64,000 nt of DNA from Streptomyces noursei. Its GTDB lineage: Bacteria; Actinomycetota; Actinomycetes; Streptomycetales; Streptomycetaceae. The position numbers and the translations under genes were made by a program. The stretch is taken from NCBI RefSeq assembly GCF_016917755.1, contig NZ_CP070326.1, positions 2,232,001-2,296,000 on the forward strand, read 5' to 3'. Positions 1 through 6,635 of the stretch are shown here, one piece after another. The notes under the pieces were generated by a model. It ran no database searches and was not told the origin of the DNA. It was given only the letters and a program-made list of their open reading frames with translations. Positions within the stretch are counted from its first letter, which is position 1; each line of letters opens with the position of its first letter.

Positions 1-713
1 CCGGCCAGTTCGGCGGCGCGGCCCCCGACGCGCTGGCCGCCCTGATCCGGATCCTGGACTCGCTGCGCGCCGAGGACGGCTCGACGACCGTGCGCGGGCT
101 GACCACGGACGCCACCTGGGAGGGCCTGCAGTACCCCGAGGCGGACTTCCGCTCGGACGCCAAGGTCCTGGACGGCGTCGAACTGATCGGCACCGGCACC
201 GTCGCCGACCGCCTCTGGGCCCGGCCCGCCGTGACGGTCCTCGGCATCGACTGCCCGCCCGTGGTCGGCGCCACCCCGTCGGTACACGCCTCGGCGCGCG
301 CCCTGGTGAGCCTGCGGGTGCCCCCGGGCTCCGACGCCGCCGAGGCCACCAAGCTGCTGACCGCCCACCTGGAGAGCGCCGCCCCGTGGAGCGCACGGGT
401 CACGGCCGAGCAGGTCGGCCAGGGCCAGCCGTTCCGCGCGGACACCAGCAGCCCCGCCTACGCCTCGATGGCGGCGGCGCTGAGCGAGGCGTACGACGGC
501 CAGGAGATGCAGACCTCCGGCATGGGCGGCTCGATCCCGCTGTGCAACACGCTGACCGCCCTCTACCCCGACGCGGAGATCCTGCTGATCGGCCTCAGCG
601 AACCGGAGGCCCAGATCCACGCCGTCAACGAGAGCGTGTGCCCGGAGGAACTGCGGAGGCTGTCGCTGGCCGAGGCCCTTTTCCTGCGGAGCTACGCCGA
701 AGGTCGGGCCTGA
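1..713 (+). CDS. M20-family metallopeptidase (dipeptidase), 3' part
   Basis: This is the C-terminal part of a peptidase whose 5' end lies before the window; the frame is open from base 3. The visible ~236 residues begin with a GQFGGAAPDAL stretch, followed by a dimerisation-domain-like segment (VSLRVPPGSDAAEATKLL) and a C-terminal metal-site region (SGMGGSIPLCNTL, then VNESV). This order is typical of M20/M25/M40 dipeptidases that release amino acids from dipeptides using two zinc ions. The first metal ligands are outside the window, so activity cannot be judged. The stop codon is followed directly by the palindromic repeat that was the target of the integrated element. Family assignment is confident; substrate is unknown. 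Confidence 0.85.
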   Translation, partial: GQFGGAAPDALAALIRILDSLRAEDGSTTVRGLTTDATWEGLQYPEADFRSDAKVLDGVELIGTGTVADRLWARPAVTVLGIDCPPVVGATPSVHASARALVSLRVPPGSDAAEATKLLTAHLESAAPWSARVTAEQVGQGQPFRADTSSPAYASMAAALSEAYDGQEMQTSGMGGSIPLCNTLTALYPDAEILLIGLSEPEAQIHAVNESVCPEELRRLSLAEALFLRSYAEGRA

Positions 714-720
714 GCCCACG

Positions 721-892
721 GTCGCCTGACGGCGGGTTGTCGGCCACGTCCGCCGTGTCCGCCTGACGGCGGGTTGTCGCGTTGTCCGCTGCGCGGGGCT
801 GTCGGGTGCGGTGACGGGCCTGCGGGGGTGGTGTGCAGGACTGCTGCGCTTTACGTCCTGCACACCACCCCCGCAGACCCGTCACCTCCCGT
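721..892. repeat. Composite palindromic repeat, copy A, left half (target of the provirus)
   Basis: Bases 748..892 are identical over 145 bp to 31962..32106. Within it, 811..841 and 855..885 form 31-bp inverted arms (one G/U-type mismatch) around a 13-nt loop containing gctgcgcttta. Upstream lie two copies of a cctgacggcgggttgtcg motif. The right half of this copy is displaced to 16860..17173 by the 16-kb element. No transposase or other ORF lies in the repeat, so it is probably a non-autonomous or structural repeat. Confidence 0.85.
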
Positions 893-899
893 GAGTGGG
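886..899. repeat. Target-site duplication, left copy (14 bp)
   Basis: ctcccgtgagtggg occurs here and again at 16846..16859, immediately outside the two terminal inverted repeats. One or two edge bases are ambiguous because the TIR begins with G and the TSD ends with G. Casposon integrations characteristically give 14-15 bp duplications, longer than most DDE transposons. Confidence 0.9.
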
Positions 900-1010
900 G
901 GGAGTAGAGAGAGAACCAGATTCTTGTCCGATGGTTGAGTCTGTCAACCATTCCTGCGCTCCCGGGCATGCGAACGGCCACCCTCCGTGATGTTGGAGGG
1001 TGGCCGTTGG
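900..1010. repeat. Left terminal inverted repeat (111 bp)
   Basis: Bases 900..1010 are the exact reverse complement of 16735..16845. Two palindromes lie inside: arms atggttga/tcaaccat at 931..951 with a 5-nt spacer, and a 14-bp perfect stem at 973..986/995..1008 with an 8-nt loop. The first is a plausible integrase or replication-protein site. The second can act as a terminator for the minus-strand genes ending at 1020. In protein-primed viruses such terminal repeats are replication origins. Confidence 0.97.
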
Positions 1011-1019
1011 GCTTGGGCG

Positions 1020-1340
1020 TCAGGCTGTGAGTTCAACTCCGGTGAACTGAGCCGTTGCAAGGGTCATGTCTGCGATGAGGGGAGGGACGTTGAATCGTGT
1101 GGTGACCCATTCGCTGTAAGCCTCTCGATTCTGTGAGGCGAAGTCTCCGAAGAGAAGGAACAAACGGAGATCGTCACGGTCTAGTGCGTGGTCGGTCATG
1201 ACGATGTGGCACATGTAGTCGATGAGCCCCTCAACACTGACGTCGGGCATGCCTTGCCTTGTGCACCAGCCCTCGAACTCTTCGCTGTGCTTGTCAGCCC
1301 AACCGGTGACCATGGCGATTGAGAAGTCTAGCCCCTGCAT
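1020..1340 (-). CDS. Small acidic protein coupled to Cas1, unknown function
   Basis: This is a 106-residue acidic, helix-rich protein with no recognised family. Its ATG lies inside the last codons of cas1, giving a 13-nt overlap in another frame, so translation is probably coupled and the product may work with Cas1. It contains two cysteines but no metal-binding pattern, signal peptide or membrane segment. It is the last gene of the leftward operon and ends 9 nt inside the TIR. It does not resemble Cas2 (no ferredoxin-like pattern visible). It could be an integration accessory or a virion component; nothing in the sequence decides this. Confidence 0.75.
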   Translation of the reverse strand: MQGLDFSIAMVTGWADKHSEEFEGWCTRQGMPDVSVEGLIDYMCHIVMTDHALDRDDLRLFLLFGDFASQNREAYSEWVTTRFNVPPLIADMTLATAQFTGVELTA

Positions 1341-2386
1341 TTGGCACTCCGTTTCGCGTTGCGACTGGTTAGGGGTGTCCTTGTCGGGATTCGAGTGTCG
1401 GACGATTTACTGAGGATGTGGACGACGTCTTCGGCGGCTTCGGCGATTGGTTCTTTTACTGCGTCGCGTGCCCGGTTGATGATCTCGCGGTCAAGTGGAC
1501 TGCCGACTGTGCACTGTCCTTCGATTGTCTCGCCGAAGTCGCGGCGGGTGAAGGTCCTTTCCGAAACCACATTTAAAATCATTTGGTCTACGTATGGCCG
1601 AGCAACTTCGACCAAATCCAGGGCCATGCTGGGGACCTTATTCGCTTCCTTAGGCCGATGAAGCAGACCCAACTCAGGATCAAGCCCAGTAGCGTGGCAG
1701 GCTAGCCGGGCTTCCGCGTACCCAATCGAGTAGGCCAGATTGAGCAGGGCATTAAACGGCGTTACCGCCTTCCGTGCCGTCTTCCCGGTGCCCTGGAGGG
1801 GCGAATAGCGTGCCTGGAACGTCTGCCAATGCTCGGGCACGGCATCGCGGAACTTCACTGGGGTGCCTTTCATACTTCCCCAATAGCACCGTGCGGCTTT
1901 CGCCTCGATGTCAGCGATTTGAGAGAGGGTCTCCATATCGTGCAGCCGGATCAATTGGTCTTTGACTTTGGCATGGCCGCTTACCTCGTACTGTCCCGTT
2001 AGCTTCCGGTCCATGATGTACCGCACGGCGTCAGGGCTACCCAGCGCCTGCGCTCTGTGCAGACGTCCATCACGCCACGGGCTCTCAGTCGTCATGATGA
2101 CTTCCCCTGAGGGATCCAGCATGACAACGCTGATTCCCACATCCCGACACCACCGCATTGCGTCGATGGTGACGTAACCATCAACGGCGGTGACGACGAT
2201 TCGCTCCACGCTCCGCTCAATGCGAGATAGTTTGTCGGTGCGGCGGTAGGGTCCGAATCCATCGTGGATGGCCAGCTGTCCGCGTTCTACGGTGAGTTTG
2301 GCGCCGAAGCCCTCAACGATGATCGCTGAACCGATGGTGCGGGGGGCGAACAGCTCGGCCAGTTCGGGAATCTCAGCGTCTGTCAT
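1328..2386 (-). CDS. cas1: Cas1-family endonuclease/integrase (casposase-like)
   Basis: The protein has 352 residues from the ATG; a TTG two codons upstream is an alternative. The N-terminal ~90 residues are beta-rich as in the Cas1 N-domain (a DGYVTIDAM and VGISVVMLD pattern). The helical catalytic domain contains IADIEAKAARCYW with E161, then GLDPELGLLH with H243, and MALDLVEVARPYVD with D257; these match the conserved Cas1 metal-binding Glu, His and Asp. Cas1 integrates DNA ends into a target by transesterification. The basic tail (RNAKRSAKCRG) could contact DNA. No cas2, cas4 or CRISPR repeats are nearby; instead it sits with PolB, TIRs and a 14-bp TSD, as in casposons. The role as element integrase is inference. 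Confidence 0.93.
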   Translation of the reverse strand: MTDAEIPELAELFAPRTIGSAIIVEGFGAKLTVERGQLAIHDGFGPYRRTDKLSRIERSVERIVVTAVDGYVTIDAMRWCRDVGISVVMLDPSGEVIMTTESPWRDGRLHRAQALGSPDAVRYIMDRKLTGQYEVSGHAKVKDQLIRLHDMETLSQIADIEAKAARCYWGSMKGTPVKFRDAVPEHWQTFQARYSPLQGTGKTARKAVTPFNALLNLAYSIGYAEARLACHATGLDPELGLLHRPKEANKVPSMALDLVEVARPYVDQMILNVVSERTFTRRDFGETIEGQCTVGSPLDREIINRARDAVKEPIAEAAEDVVHILSKSSDTRIPTRTPLTSRNAKRSAKCRG

Positions 2387-2411
2387 GCTCAAATTCTAAT
2401 GAAGCCTACCC

Positions 2412-2609
2412 CTACTTTTCCGGGTTTTCCCCAACCTGGGGACGCTTTCCCCGCAAGCGTCGCCACATTCGCCGGAGTCTCCCGACTCGTACGGTCACGG
2501 TCTGGAAGGTGGCGTTCCCTTCCCCGTCGATGTGTGCAACCAGCTTCCCGCCCGCGTCGTACACGTGCAGTGAATCGAAAGCGTGTTGAGTCCCCTCACC
2601 CCACGGCAT
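2412..2609 (-). CDS. Small basic-tailed protein, probable structural component
   Basis: The product has 65 residues. The first half reads like a short beta-hairpin repeat (HVYDAGGKLVAHIDGEGNATFQ), similar in style to phage spike or collagen-like trimer tips. The second half is strongly basic (VGRLRRMWRRLRGKR). Its ATG overlaps the TGA of the upstream 116-residue gene (TGATG), so translation is coupled. It lies between a beta-type small protein and cas1. No family was recognised. A minor virion or spike protein, or a DNA-binding peptide, are both possible. Confidence 0.7.
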   Translation of the reverse strand: MPWGEGTQHAFDSLHVYDAGGKLVAHIDGEGNATFQTVTVRVGRLRRMWRRLRGKRPQVGENPEK

Positions 2610-2959
2610 CAGATCAACCCCTCAAGTTCAGTGAAAAGCGTCGCCACGGGCGGGTTCACACCCGCGTCCGTGAGCCACACGAGGTAAAGCCGCGTCCCCG
2701 GCGGGATGGTCACCTTGTGATACGGCTCGAATTCCCGTGTGGTGGCACTAGGCGCCCCGGAAATCATGACGCTGTCATTGCGGAGTTCGAGAGTGGTATT
2801 CGGCGGGATTCCGGTAGGTGGGCTGATTGCTATCCGGTAGAATGACCTTGGCCGGTTATCCGGTGGGAATTGGATTGCCCAGACTTGTTGGCCGGGCGCA
2901 CCGAATGCAGTCCCGTCAACGAGTGAGCCCTGTTCGGTGATAGGCGACAGATCAGGCAC
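2609..2959 (-). CDS. Small beta-rich protein, candidate minor capsid/spike protein
   Basis: The product has 116 residues, with a GTG start 5 nt after a GAGGTAA ribosome site. Alternating hydrophobic stretches (FYRIAISPP, NTTLELRNDSVMISG, TRLYLVWLT) and many Pro/Gly/Thr suggest an all-beta fold like the jelly-roll vertex or spike proteins of tailless icosahedral viruses. It has no cysteine and no signal sequence. A terminator-like hairpin at 2992..3018 separates it from the upstream genes, so it may have its own promoter. No sequence family is recognised; the structural role comes from composition and from neighbours in the lysis/vertex operon. Confidence 0.7.
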   Translation of the reverse strand: MPDLSPITEQGSLVDGTAFGAPGQQVWAIQFPPDNRPRSFYRIAISPPTGIPPNTTLELRNDSVMISGAPSATTREFEPYHKVTIPPGTRLYLVWLTDAGVNPPVATLFTELEGLI

Positions 2960-2991
2960 GGAATTACCTCATTATTAGTCTAGAAATGCGG

Positions 2992-3018
2992 AACGCCCCG
3001 ACGCGGGGTCGGGGCGTT
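2992..3018 (-). terminator. Intra-operon hairpin (attenuator or terminator)
   Basis: Perfect 11-bp arms aacgccccgac/gtcggggcgtt enclose a 5-nt loop. The hairpin lies 15 nt after the stop of the 53-residue gene and 33 nt before the next start on the minus strand. It lacks a long U tract but is followed by a TTTC stretch on that strand, so it is likely a transcriptional attenuator. Confidence 0.7.
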
Positions 3019-3032
3019 GATTGCGCACGTTC

Positions 3033-3194
3033 TTACCGGAGCATCGCGAGTACCTGGGGGAGCATCGCTGCATACTGAGCGGGAATCGGTTGGCGTTCGG
3101 TAGTACCGGTGGCCGGATCGATGATTTCGACGCTGAAAGTGTCGTCGGCTTCGCGGTACAGCTCTGCCCGCAGGACGAGGGTCGCCTCACCCAT
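3033..3194 (-). CDS. 53-residue small protein, unknown
   Basis: The start ATG (3194..3192) is inside ATGGGTGA, overlapping the stop of the gene before it, which supports this start over an in-frame upstream codon. The peptide begins MGEATLVLRAELYREADDTF and ends with a helix (QYAAMLPQVLAMLR). It resembles the short orthodox-coded accessory proteins of tectivirus genomes only in size and place. No domain is recognised. Confidence 0.6.
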   Translation of the reverse strand: MGEATLVLRAELYREADDTFSVEIIDPATGTTERQPIPAQYAAMLPQVLAMLR

Positions 3195-3393
3195 TGGACT
3201 CACCCTTAGAGAGCTTTGCCTTGAACGCCTTGTCGTTCTCGGCCTTGAACAGGACCCGGTAGCCTTCGGCGGTTTCGTCACGGCGTGTGGCGACGTGGTA
3301 GGCGAAGCGGTTGGAGCGGTTGACGTACTGGAGTAGCTTCGCCAGTTCTTCGGCTTCGTCGTGCTTCTCGAACTTGGCGGAGAGCCACAGCAT
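3187..3393 (-). CDS. Small Lys/Glu-rich protein; frame B of a possibly frameshifted gene
   Basis: Read from the ATG at 3393, this is a 68-residue charged helical protein (LSAKFEKHDEAEELAKLLQYVNRSNRFAYHV). Its coding character is good, but the ATG has no well-spaced ribosome site: AAGG directly abuts it. The preceding frame (3511 down to about 3375) looks coding up to KDAVALRQV and then turns Arg-rich. The simplest reading is one gene whose frame changes near 3390, by mutation, by programmed shifting or by error. Two overlapping genes is the alternative. Confidence 0.5.
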   Translation of the reverse strand: MLWLSAKFEKHDEAEELAKLLQYVNRSNRFAYHVATRRDETAEGYRVLFKAENDKAFKAKLSKGESNG

Positions 3394-3511
3394 CCTTGGC
3401 GCTTGTGGCGATGCTCTCCAGTAGCCAGGGAGGGAGGACGGGGCCGGGGCGTCCACGCCCGGCCGGAACCTCGTTCTCTGGCACGGTTTCTATCGGAGTC
3501 TCAGACAGCAT
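3278..3511 (-). CDS. Small Pro-rich protein; frame A of the same possibly frameshifted gene
   Basis: The 77-residue frame starts at an ATG with GGGGGA 6-7 nt upstream, the best start in the area. Residues 1..46 (MLSETPIETVPENEVP, then WLLESIATSAKDAVALRQV) look like real protein. Residues 47..77 are Arg-rich and are probably read out of frame. Joined to frame B it would give a ~115-residue protein with a Pro/Glu-rich N-terminus and a charged helical C-terminus. The function is unknown. Confidence 0.5.
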   Translation of the reverse strand: MLSETPIETVPENEVPAGRGRPGPVLPPWLLESIATSAKDAVALRQVREARRSRRTGEATPVRQPLQPLRLPRRHTP

Positions 3512-3721
3512 TGCGGTCCCCCATTCCGTAGAACGGACTTACAGCCGTGTAAGTCTAACTGACCGGTAGTCAGCCAGCATGTGAATAAACTGTAACCGGA
3601 TGATCAAGGTTTCTTTTCAAGTCGTCTCGTGCCGTGGGCATGTGACGGAACGTCATTGCTAAGCACTGCTACACCTATCCCCTCAACGTTGCTACGTGGA
3701 CAGTCATTCCCTGATGCGCCC

Positions 3722-4147
3722 TCAGAGTTGCCATTCCCGGCCAACGGGGACTTCGGCCACGTACATGAGTCCGGCGACGCGTTCGGCTTCTCCCGTTCCG
3801 GCCACAATGAGCGGCTGTGTTCCGAACAGGATGAGTTGGTTGTCCTGCCAACGCATGACGTGTTCGGCCTCTACCCCACGTTCTACGCCAACCAGCGAGG
3901 AAGGGTCGGTTGTCTGCGTGTACACGCGAAGTGTGCTGCGTTCGTTGAACGCGGCGGAGACGAGTTTGACCGACCACACGAATCCGGATTCCGGCGCATC
4001 GACGGTAACGGGGAGAGATCCGGAGTAGGGGATTCGCTTGTATCGAACTCCACCTCTCCACGGGCCCAGTTGGTCAGTGAGTACCTGATTGAGTTCATCC
4101 TTCGTGAGGAAATCGACTTCCGCCCCCGCCTTGATTCGAAACTTCAT
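3722..4147 (-). CDS. Beta-rich 141-residue protein, candidate virion surface/vertex protein
   Basis: The start ATG at 4147 overlaps the stop of the lytic transglycosylase gene (CTATGA), supporting coupling. The sequence opens MKFRIKAGAEVDFLTKDELNQVL, then runs as alternating beta-like strands (SGFVWSVKLVSAAF, STLRVYTQTTD, QLILFGTQPLIVAGTG). No cysteine, signal or membrane segment is visible. Placement immediately after a membrane lytic enzyme in a DJR-virus-like element suggests a vertex, penton or spike component, comparable in role to PRD1 P31/P2-type proteins. No sequence similarity to those is claimed. Confidence 0.65.
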   Translation of the reverse strand: MKFRIKAGAEVDFLTKDELNQVLTDQLGPWRGGVRYKRIPYSGSLPVTVDAPESGFVWSVKLVSAAFNERSTLRVYTQTTDPSSLVGVERGVEAEHVMRWQDNQLILFGTQPLIVAGTGEAERVAGLMYVAEVPVGREWQL

Positions 4148-4803
4148 AGGTTGTCCTTTGCGAAGAAGATCAGCCCGATAATGAAGAAGACGACTCCAAC
4201 AGCGATGAACGCGACTTTCATGCGGTTGGTCCACCACCACGTAAGCAGGGTGGCTATCTCCGTGAAAGGCTGCGCAATCATCGCGATTGGCGCCGCAATC
4301 GCGGAGATGAGTCCGCCGATCCCGAAGTCGAAGAGTCCGGCGGTCTGTGCCGTGCCCGGGGTGCCAGCGCCGCCCCCTCCTGGCGGTGTTCCGTCGGCGG
4401 GGGCCTGCCCCCCCAGCGCCCCCACCGTGGCCCGCCAAGCCGCGTGCACGCTCTCAGCGCCCCGGCCGGAGTAGTAGGAGGCTGCCGGGGCCTCAGCGGC
4501 TACCGCAGCCTGTTCTGCGGCCTGTTCAGGGTTGGAGCGCCACAGTGACTCGGGCTGTGCTGCTGCGCCCCGCTGGTAGGCGCTGAGCATGTAGCGGGTT
4601 GCCCATGCCGGGTTCTGCGCCTGGGAGGCCGTGACGCCCGGGTGAGCTGGCAGGTGGATTTGGAAGGGACCGAAGGAAGTGCCGTTGTCACCCACCGCAT
4701 TGGGGTTCCAACTCGACTCCAGCCGGGAGCCAAGCAGCATGGATTCCCGGACGTGGGGGTCGCGTGTGGCGTCAAGGATCGCTTGAACGACGGAGTCAGC
4801 CAA
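4144..4803 (-). CDS. Membrane-anchored lytic transglycosylase-like virion protein
   Basis: The protein has 219 residues from a TTG start at 4803 with GGAG 7 nt upstream; the start overlaps the previous stop (TTGGCTGA). Residues ~10..110 form a lysozyme-like/SLT domain with the catalytic-glutamate context LESSWNPNAVGDNGTSFGPFQI, followed by HPGVT and YMLSAYQRGA. A Gly/Pro linker follows, then hydrophobic segments (FGIGGLISAIAAPIAMIA and VAFIAVGVVFFIIGLIFFA) that anchor it in a membrane. Tectiviruses carry such peptidoglycan-opening enzymes at the vertex or inner membrane for DNA entry. The product therefore supports a virion role. The frame upstream of the TTG is Arg-rich and non-coding. Confidence 0.85.
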   Translation of the reverse strand: MADSVVQAILDATRDPHVRESMLLGSRLESSWNPNAVGDNGTSFGPFQIHLPAHPGVTASQAQNPAWATRYMLSAYQRGAAAQPESLWRSNPEQAAEQAAVAAEAPAASYYSGRGAESVHAAWRATVGALGGQAPADGTPPGGGGAGTPGTAQTAGLFDFGIGGLISAIAAPIAMIAQPFTEIATLLTWWWTNRMKVAFIAVGVVFFIIGLIFFAKDNL

Positions 4804-5101
4804 AGTAACGACTCCTACTCGGTGCCTTCGGTTCCTTCTTCCGCTCCGGACTCTCTTCGACTTCGGCGGTTTCCTCGGTCGATTCCTTCGCCGTTTCCTC
4901 GTTCTTCGGGGGTTCCGGCATCGCGAGGCCGAAAGCCTTCTTGAACGCCTTCGCGTTTCCCCGGAAAACGATGATTTCCTCCGTTCCCGCGTCGTCCACT
5001 TGCTCAGCAATCTTTTCGGGTTCGGCTTCGTTCTGTTCCTGTTCTGCTTCCTCCATCAATCGCTTCAGAAGTGCTTTTTCTTCAGCGCTCAAACGTGCCA
5101 T
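4796..5101 (-). CDS. Acidic coiled protein, first gene of the leftward operon
   Basis: The protein has 101 residues with an ATG start and AGGGA upstream. It begins MARLSAEEKALLKRLMEEAEQ and is rich in Glu, Lys and Pro, with a long charged C-terminal tail (ETAKESTEETAEVEESPERKK) and a short basic end. It is probably mostly helical or disordered. Its stop overlaps the TTG of the lytic transglycosylase. Scaffold, chaperone or minor virion roles are possible; no family is recognised. Confidence 0.7.
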   Translation of the reverse strand: MARLSAEEKALLKRLMEEAEQEQNEAEPEKIAEQVDDAGTEEIIVFRGNAKAFKKAFGLAMPEPPKNEETAKESTEETAEVEESPERKKEPKAPSRSRYFG

Positions 5102-5275
5102 GGGTTTCCCTGCCTTTTCCGGGCGGTCGCGGGGCCGTGAGGCACCCTGTGTTTCCTCTCTCTGACCAGCGGAAACACGGGGGCCGGCGGGGGTGGGTGG
5201 AAACGCGCCCGTCGATTTCTCGAATTCGCTGGCATGCTTTGAGTGTAAGCACTCGCCGCCCGATCCGGGGGAGCC
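5102..5275. promoter_or_regulatory. Divergent intergenic region of the provirus
   Basis: This 174-bp gap separates the leftward and rightward operons and must hold both promoters. It contains an inverted repeat gtgtttcc/ggaaacac (5149..5157 and 5171..5178, 13-nt spacer), which could be an operator. A GGGGGAG ribosome site precedes the rightward ATG at 5276. No convincing -10/-35 pair could be fixed by eye. Confidence 0.45.
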
Positions 5276-5701
5276 ATGTCGATACCACAAATTGAGTTCG
5301 ATGTTCTCGAATCTGAGCCGACAGCAGCGCCTAAAGAACCGAAGCCAGGAGAGAAGTCGAAGAAGGGGCGCGGTCGCCGGTCGAATGCGTCGATTGAGGC
5401 GGAGATTCGCGACCAATTGCAGGCGTTCATGCAATTGGCGGCTCTCTTTTGGGGGACTCGGGACGACGTATGCGCCGGAGTTCTCGGCCAGCAGGCGCCC
5501 TTGATCGCTGAAGATCTCGCGGCCCTGGCGATGAAAAGCGAATGGGCGCGAAAGTACCTCACTCGCACCGCCGACATGGGCCGGGTAATTCCACTGCTCA
5601 TGCACATCACACCGGTTCTTCAGGCGGTGCGAATGCATCACATCGCCTCTCGTTTCGAGAACGGGGGTGACGATGCCGCCGGAACGAGTCCCATGGTCTG
5701 A
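5276..5701 (+). CDS. 141-residue protein preceding the packaging ATPase
   Basis: It starts with ATG after GGGGGAG. The N-terminal 45 residues are charged and probably disordered (KEPKPGEKSKKGRGRRS); residues 46..130 are helical and hydrophobic (QLQAFMQLAALFWGTRDDVCAGVL, LIAEDLAALAMKSEWARKYL, VIPLLMHITPVLQAV). It overlaps the ATPase by 29 nt. It could be a packaging accessory or capsid assembly factor. No family is recognised. A helical conserved region directly upstream of the ATPase makes a functional partnership likely. Confidence 0.7.
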   Translation: MSIPQIEFDVLESEPTAAPKEPKPGEKSKKGRGRRSNASIEAEIRDQLQAFMQLAALFWGTRDDVCAGVLGQQAPLIAEDLAALAMKSEWARKYLTRTADMGRVIPLLMHITPVLQAVRMHHIASRFENGGDDAAGTSPMV

Positions 5702-6386
5702 ACTCGGGCCGGAGTTCATCGGTTCATGGGGATGGCCGGGCGGGAAATGGGAGCCAGAACACTTGGCGATTCTCGGGCCCACGGGTTCCGGGAAATCGTT
5801 CTTCATGACGCACATCATCGACCAGCGAGCCAGGCGTAGCGGCGCGAACGCGGTGATTATCGCGACGAAGCCAGCGGACTCCACCATGACTCGACTCACC
5901 AGAACCGGTGAGTGGAAAATGCGTCGCACATGGCCACCGTCCTACGGCGAAGAACGCATCATATTCTGGCCCAAAGCCACGGGACTTGCCGAAGGGGTTC
6001 CGCAGCAGCGCAAAGCCATCTACGAGGTTCTCGCGGAGACCTGGAAACCGGACGCGAATACCATCGTGGCTTTCGACGAAATCGCCTACGTCGAACAGGA
6101 TCTACGCCTTCAACCCGTCATCACGAAGTATTGGCGCGAGGCGCGGTCGCTCGGGATCACGATTGTCGCGACTACTCAGCGACCTCGATACGTATCTCGC
6201 TACATGCATTCTGAACCCACGTGGTCGGTGGCTTTCCTGCCCAGTGATGAGGACGAAGCCAAACGAGTTGCCGAGATTATCGGCGGACGACGTAAGTACA
6301 CCGAAGTATTGATGTCTCTTGAGCCTCGTGAATTCCTCATAATTCATCGCAGAAAAAGGCTTGCCTATATTTCGCGGATCGCGTAG
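5673..6386 (+). CDS. FtsK/HerA-type genome packaging ATPase
   Basis: The protein has 237 residues. The ATG at 5673 is preferred over GTG 5667 because the same leader gaacgggggtga precedes the ATG of the next gene. Walker A is GPTGSGKS (35..42), Walker B is IVAFDE (131..136), and a sensor-like VATTQRPRYV lies at about 165..174. Size and motifs match the short packaging ATPases of tectiviruses and other DJR-capsid viruses, which pump DNA into preformed membrane-lined capsids, rather than the much longer cellular FtsK/TraB translocases. It lies directly before the capsid gene block. Together with the MCP it is the main sign that the element is viral. Confidence 0.88.
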   Translation: MPPERVPWSELGPEFIGSWGWPGGKWEPEHLAILGPTGSGKSFFMTHIIDQRARRSGANAVIIATKPADSTMTRLTRTGEWKMRRTWPPSYGEERIIFWPKATGLAEGVPQQRKAIYEVLAETWKPDANTIVAFDEIAYVEQDLRLQPVITKYWREARSLGITIVATTQRPRYVSRYMHSEPTWSVAFLPSDEDEAKRVAEIIGGRRKYTEVLMSLEPREFLIIHRRKRLAYISRIA

Positions 6387-6469
6387 TACCCTGGGCCGCG
6401 GGGCCTTCCCCAAAAACGTTTCCCCGGAATTCTCCGGATTTCTCTTCGCTATGCGGAACGGGGGTGAAT

Positions 6470-6622
6470 ATGCACACGCATTTCAGCGCCATGGCAGCAC
6501 TTGGCGCCTTTCTCGGAATCGTCGTGGTGGGCACCTTTTGGCGACTCATCGCAGCCCATCTGACGGCAGCCAACAGCTCTTTTGCGAATCACCTCGGTAA
6601 GGCAATGGCTTTCCAGTATTGA
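6470..6622 (+). CDS. 50-residue single-span membrane protein
   Basis: A short ORF from ATG 6470 follows the leader gaacgggggtga, as for the ATPase. It encodes MHTHFSAMAALGAFLG and continues into a hydrophobic span (IVVVGTFWRLIAA), ending NHLGKAMAFQY. It lies 13 nt before the capsid gene. Tectiviruses encode many tiny inner-membrane proteins, and this fits that class. No specific homologue can be named. Confidence 0.7.
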   Translation: MHTHFSAMAALGAFLGIVVVGTFWRLIAAHLTAANSSFANHLGKAMAFQY

Positions 6623-6635
6623 AGGGATCATTCAC

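Noticed and set aside
811..885. Hairpin repeats near cas1 as a possible CRISPR array
   Set aside because: Only single inverted hairpins; there are no regularly spaced direct repeats or spacers within or beside the element.
1328..2386. Cas1 as a remnant of a host CRISPR-Cas system
   Set aside because: It lies within exact TIR/TSD borders in an operon of virion-type genes and no other cas gene is present.
3629..4474. Plus-strand 281-codon frame in the leftward operon
   Set aside because: Antisense to the 141-residue gene and the lytic transglycosylase, which have coupled starts and recognisable motifs.
5667..6386. Packaging ATPase as a cellular FtsK/TraB conjugation translocase
   Set aside because: At 237 residues it lacks the membrane and gamma domains, and its neighbours are virion-type genes.
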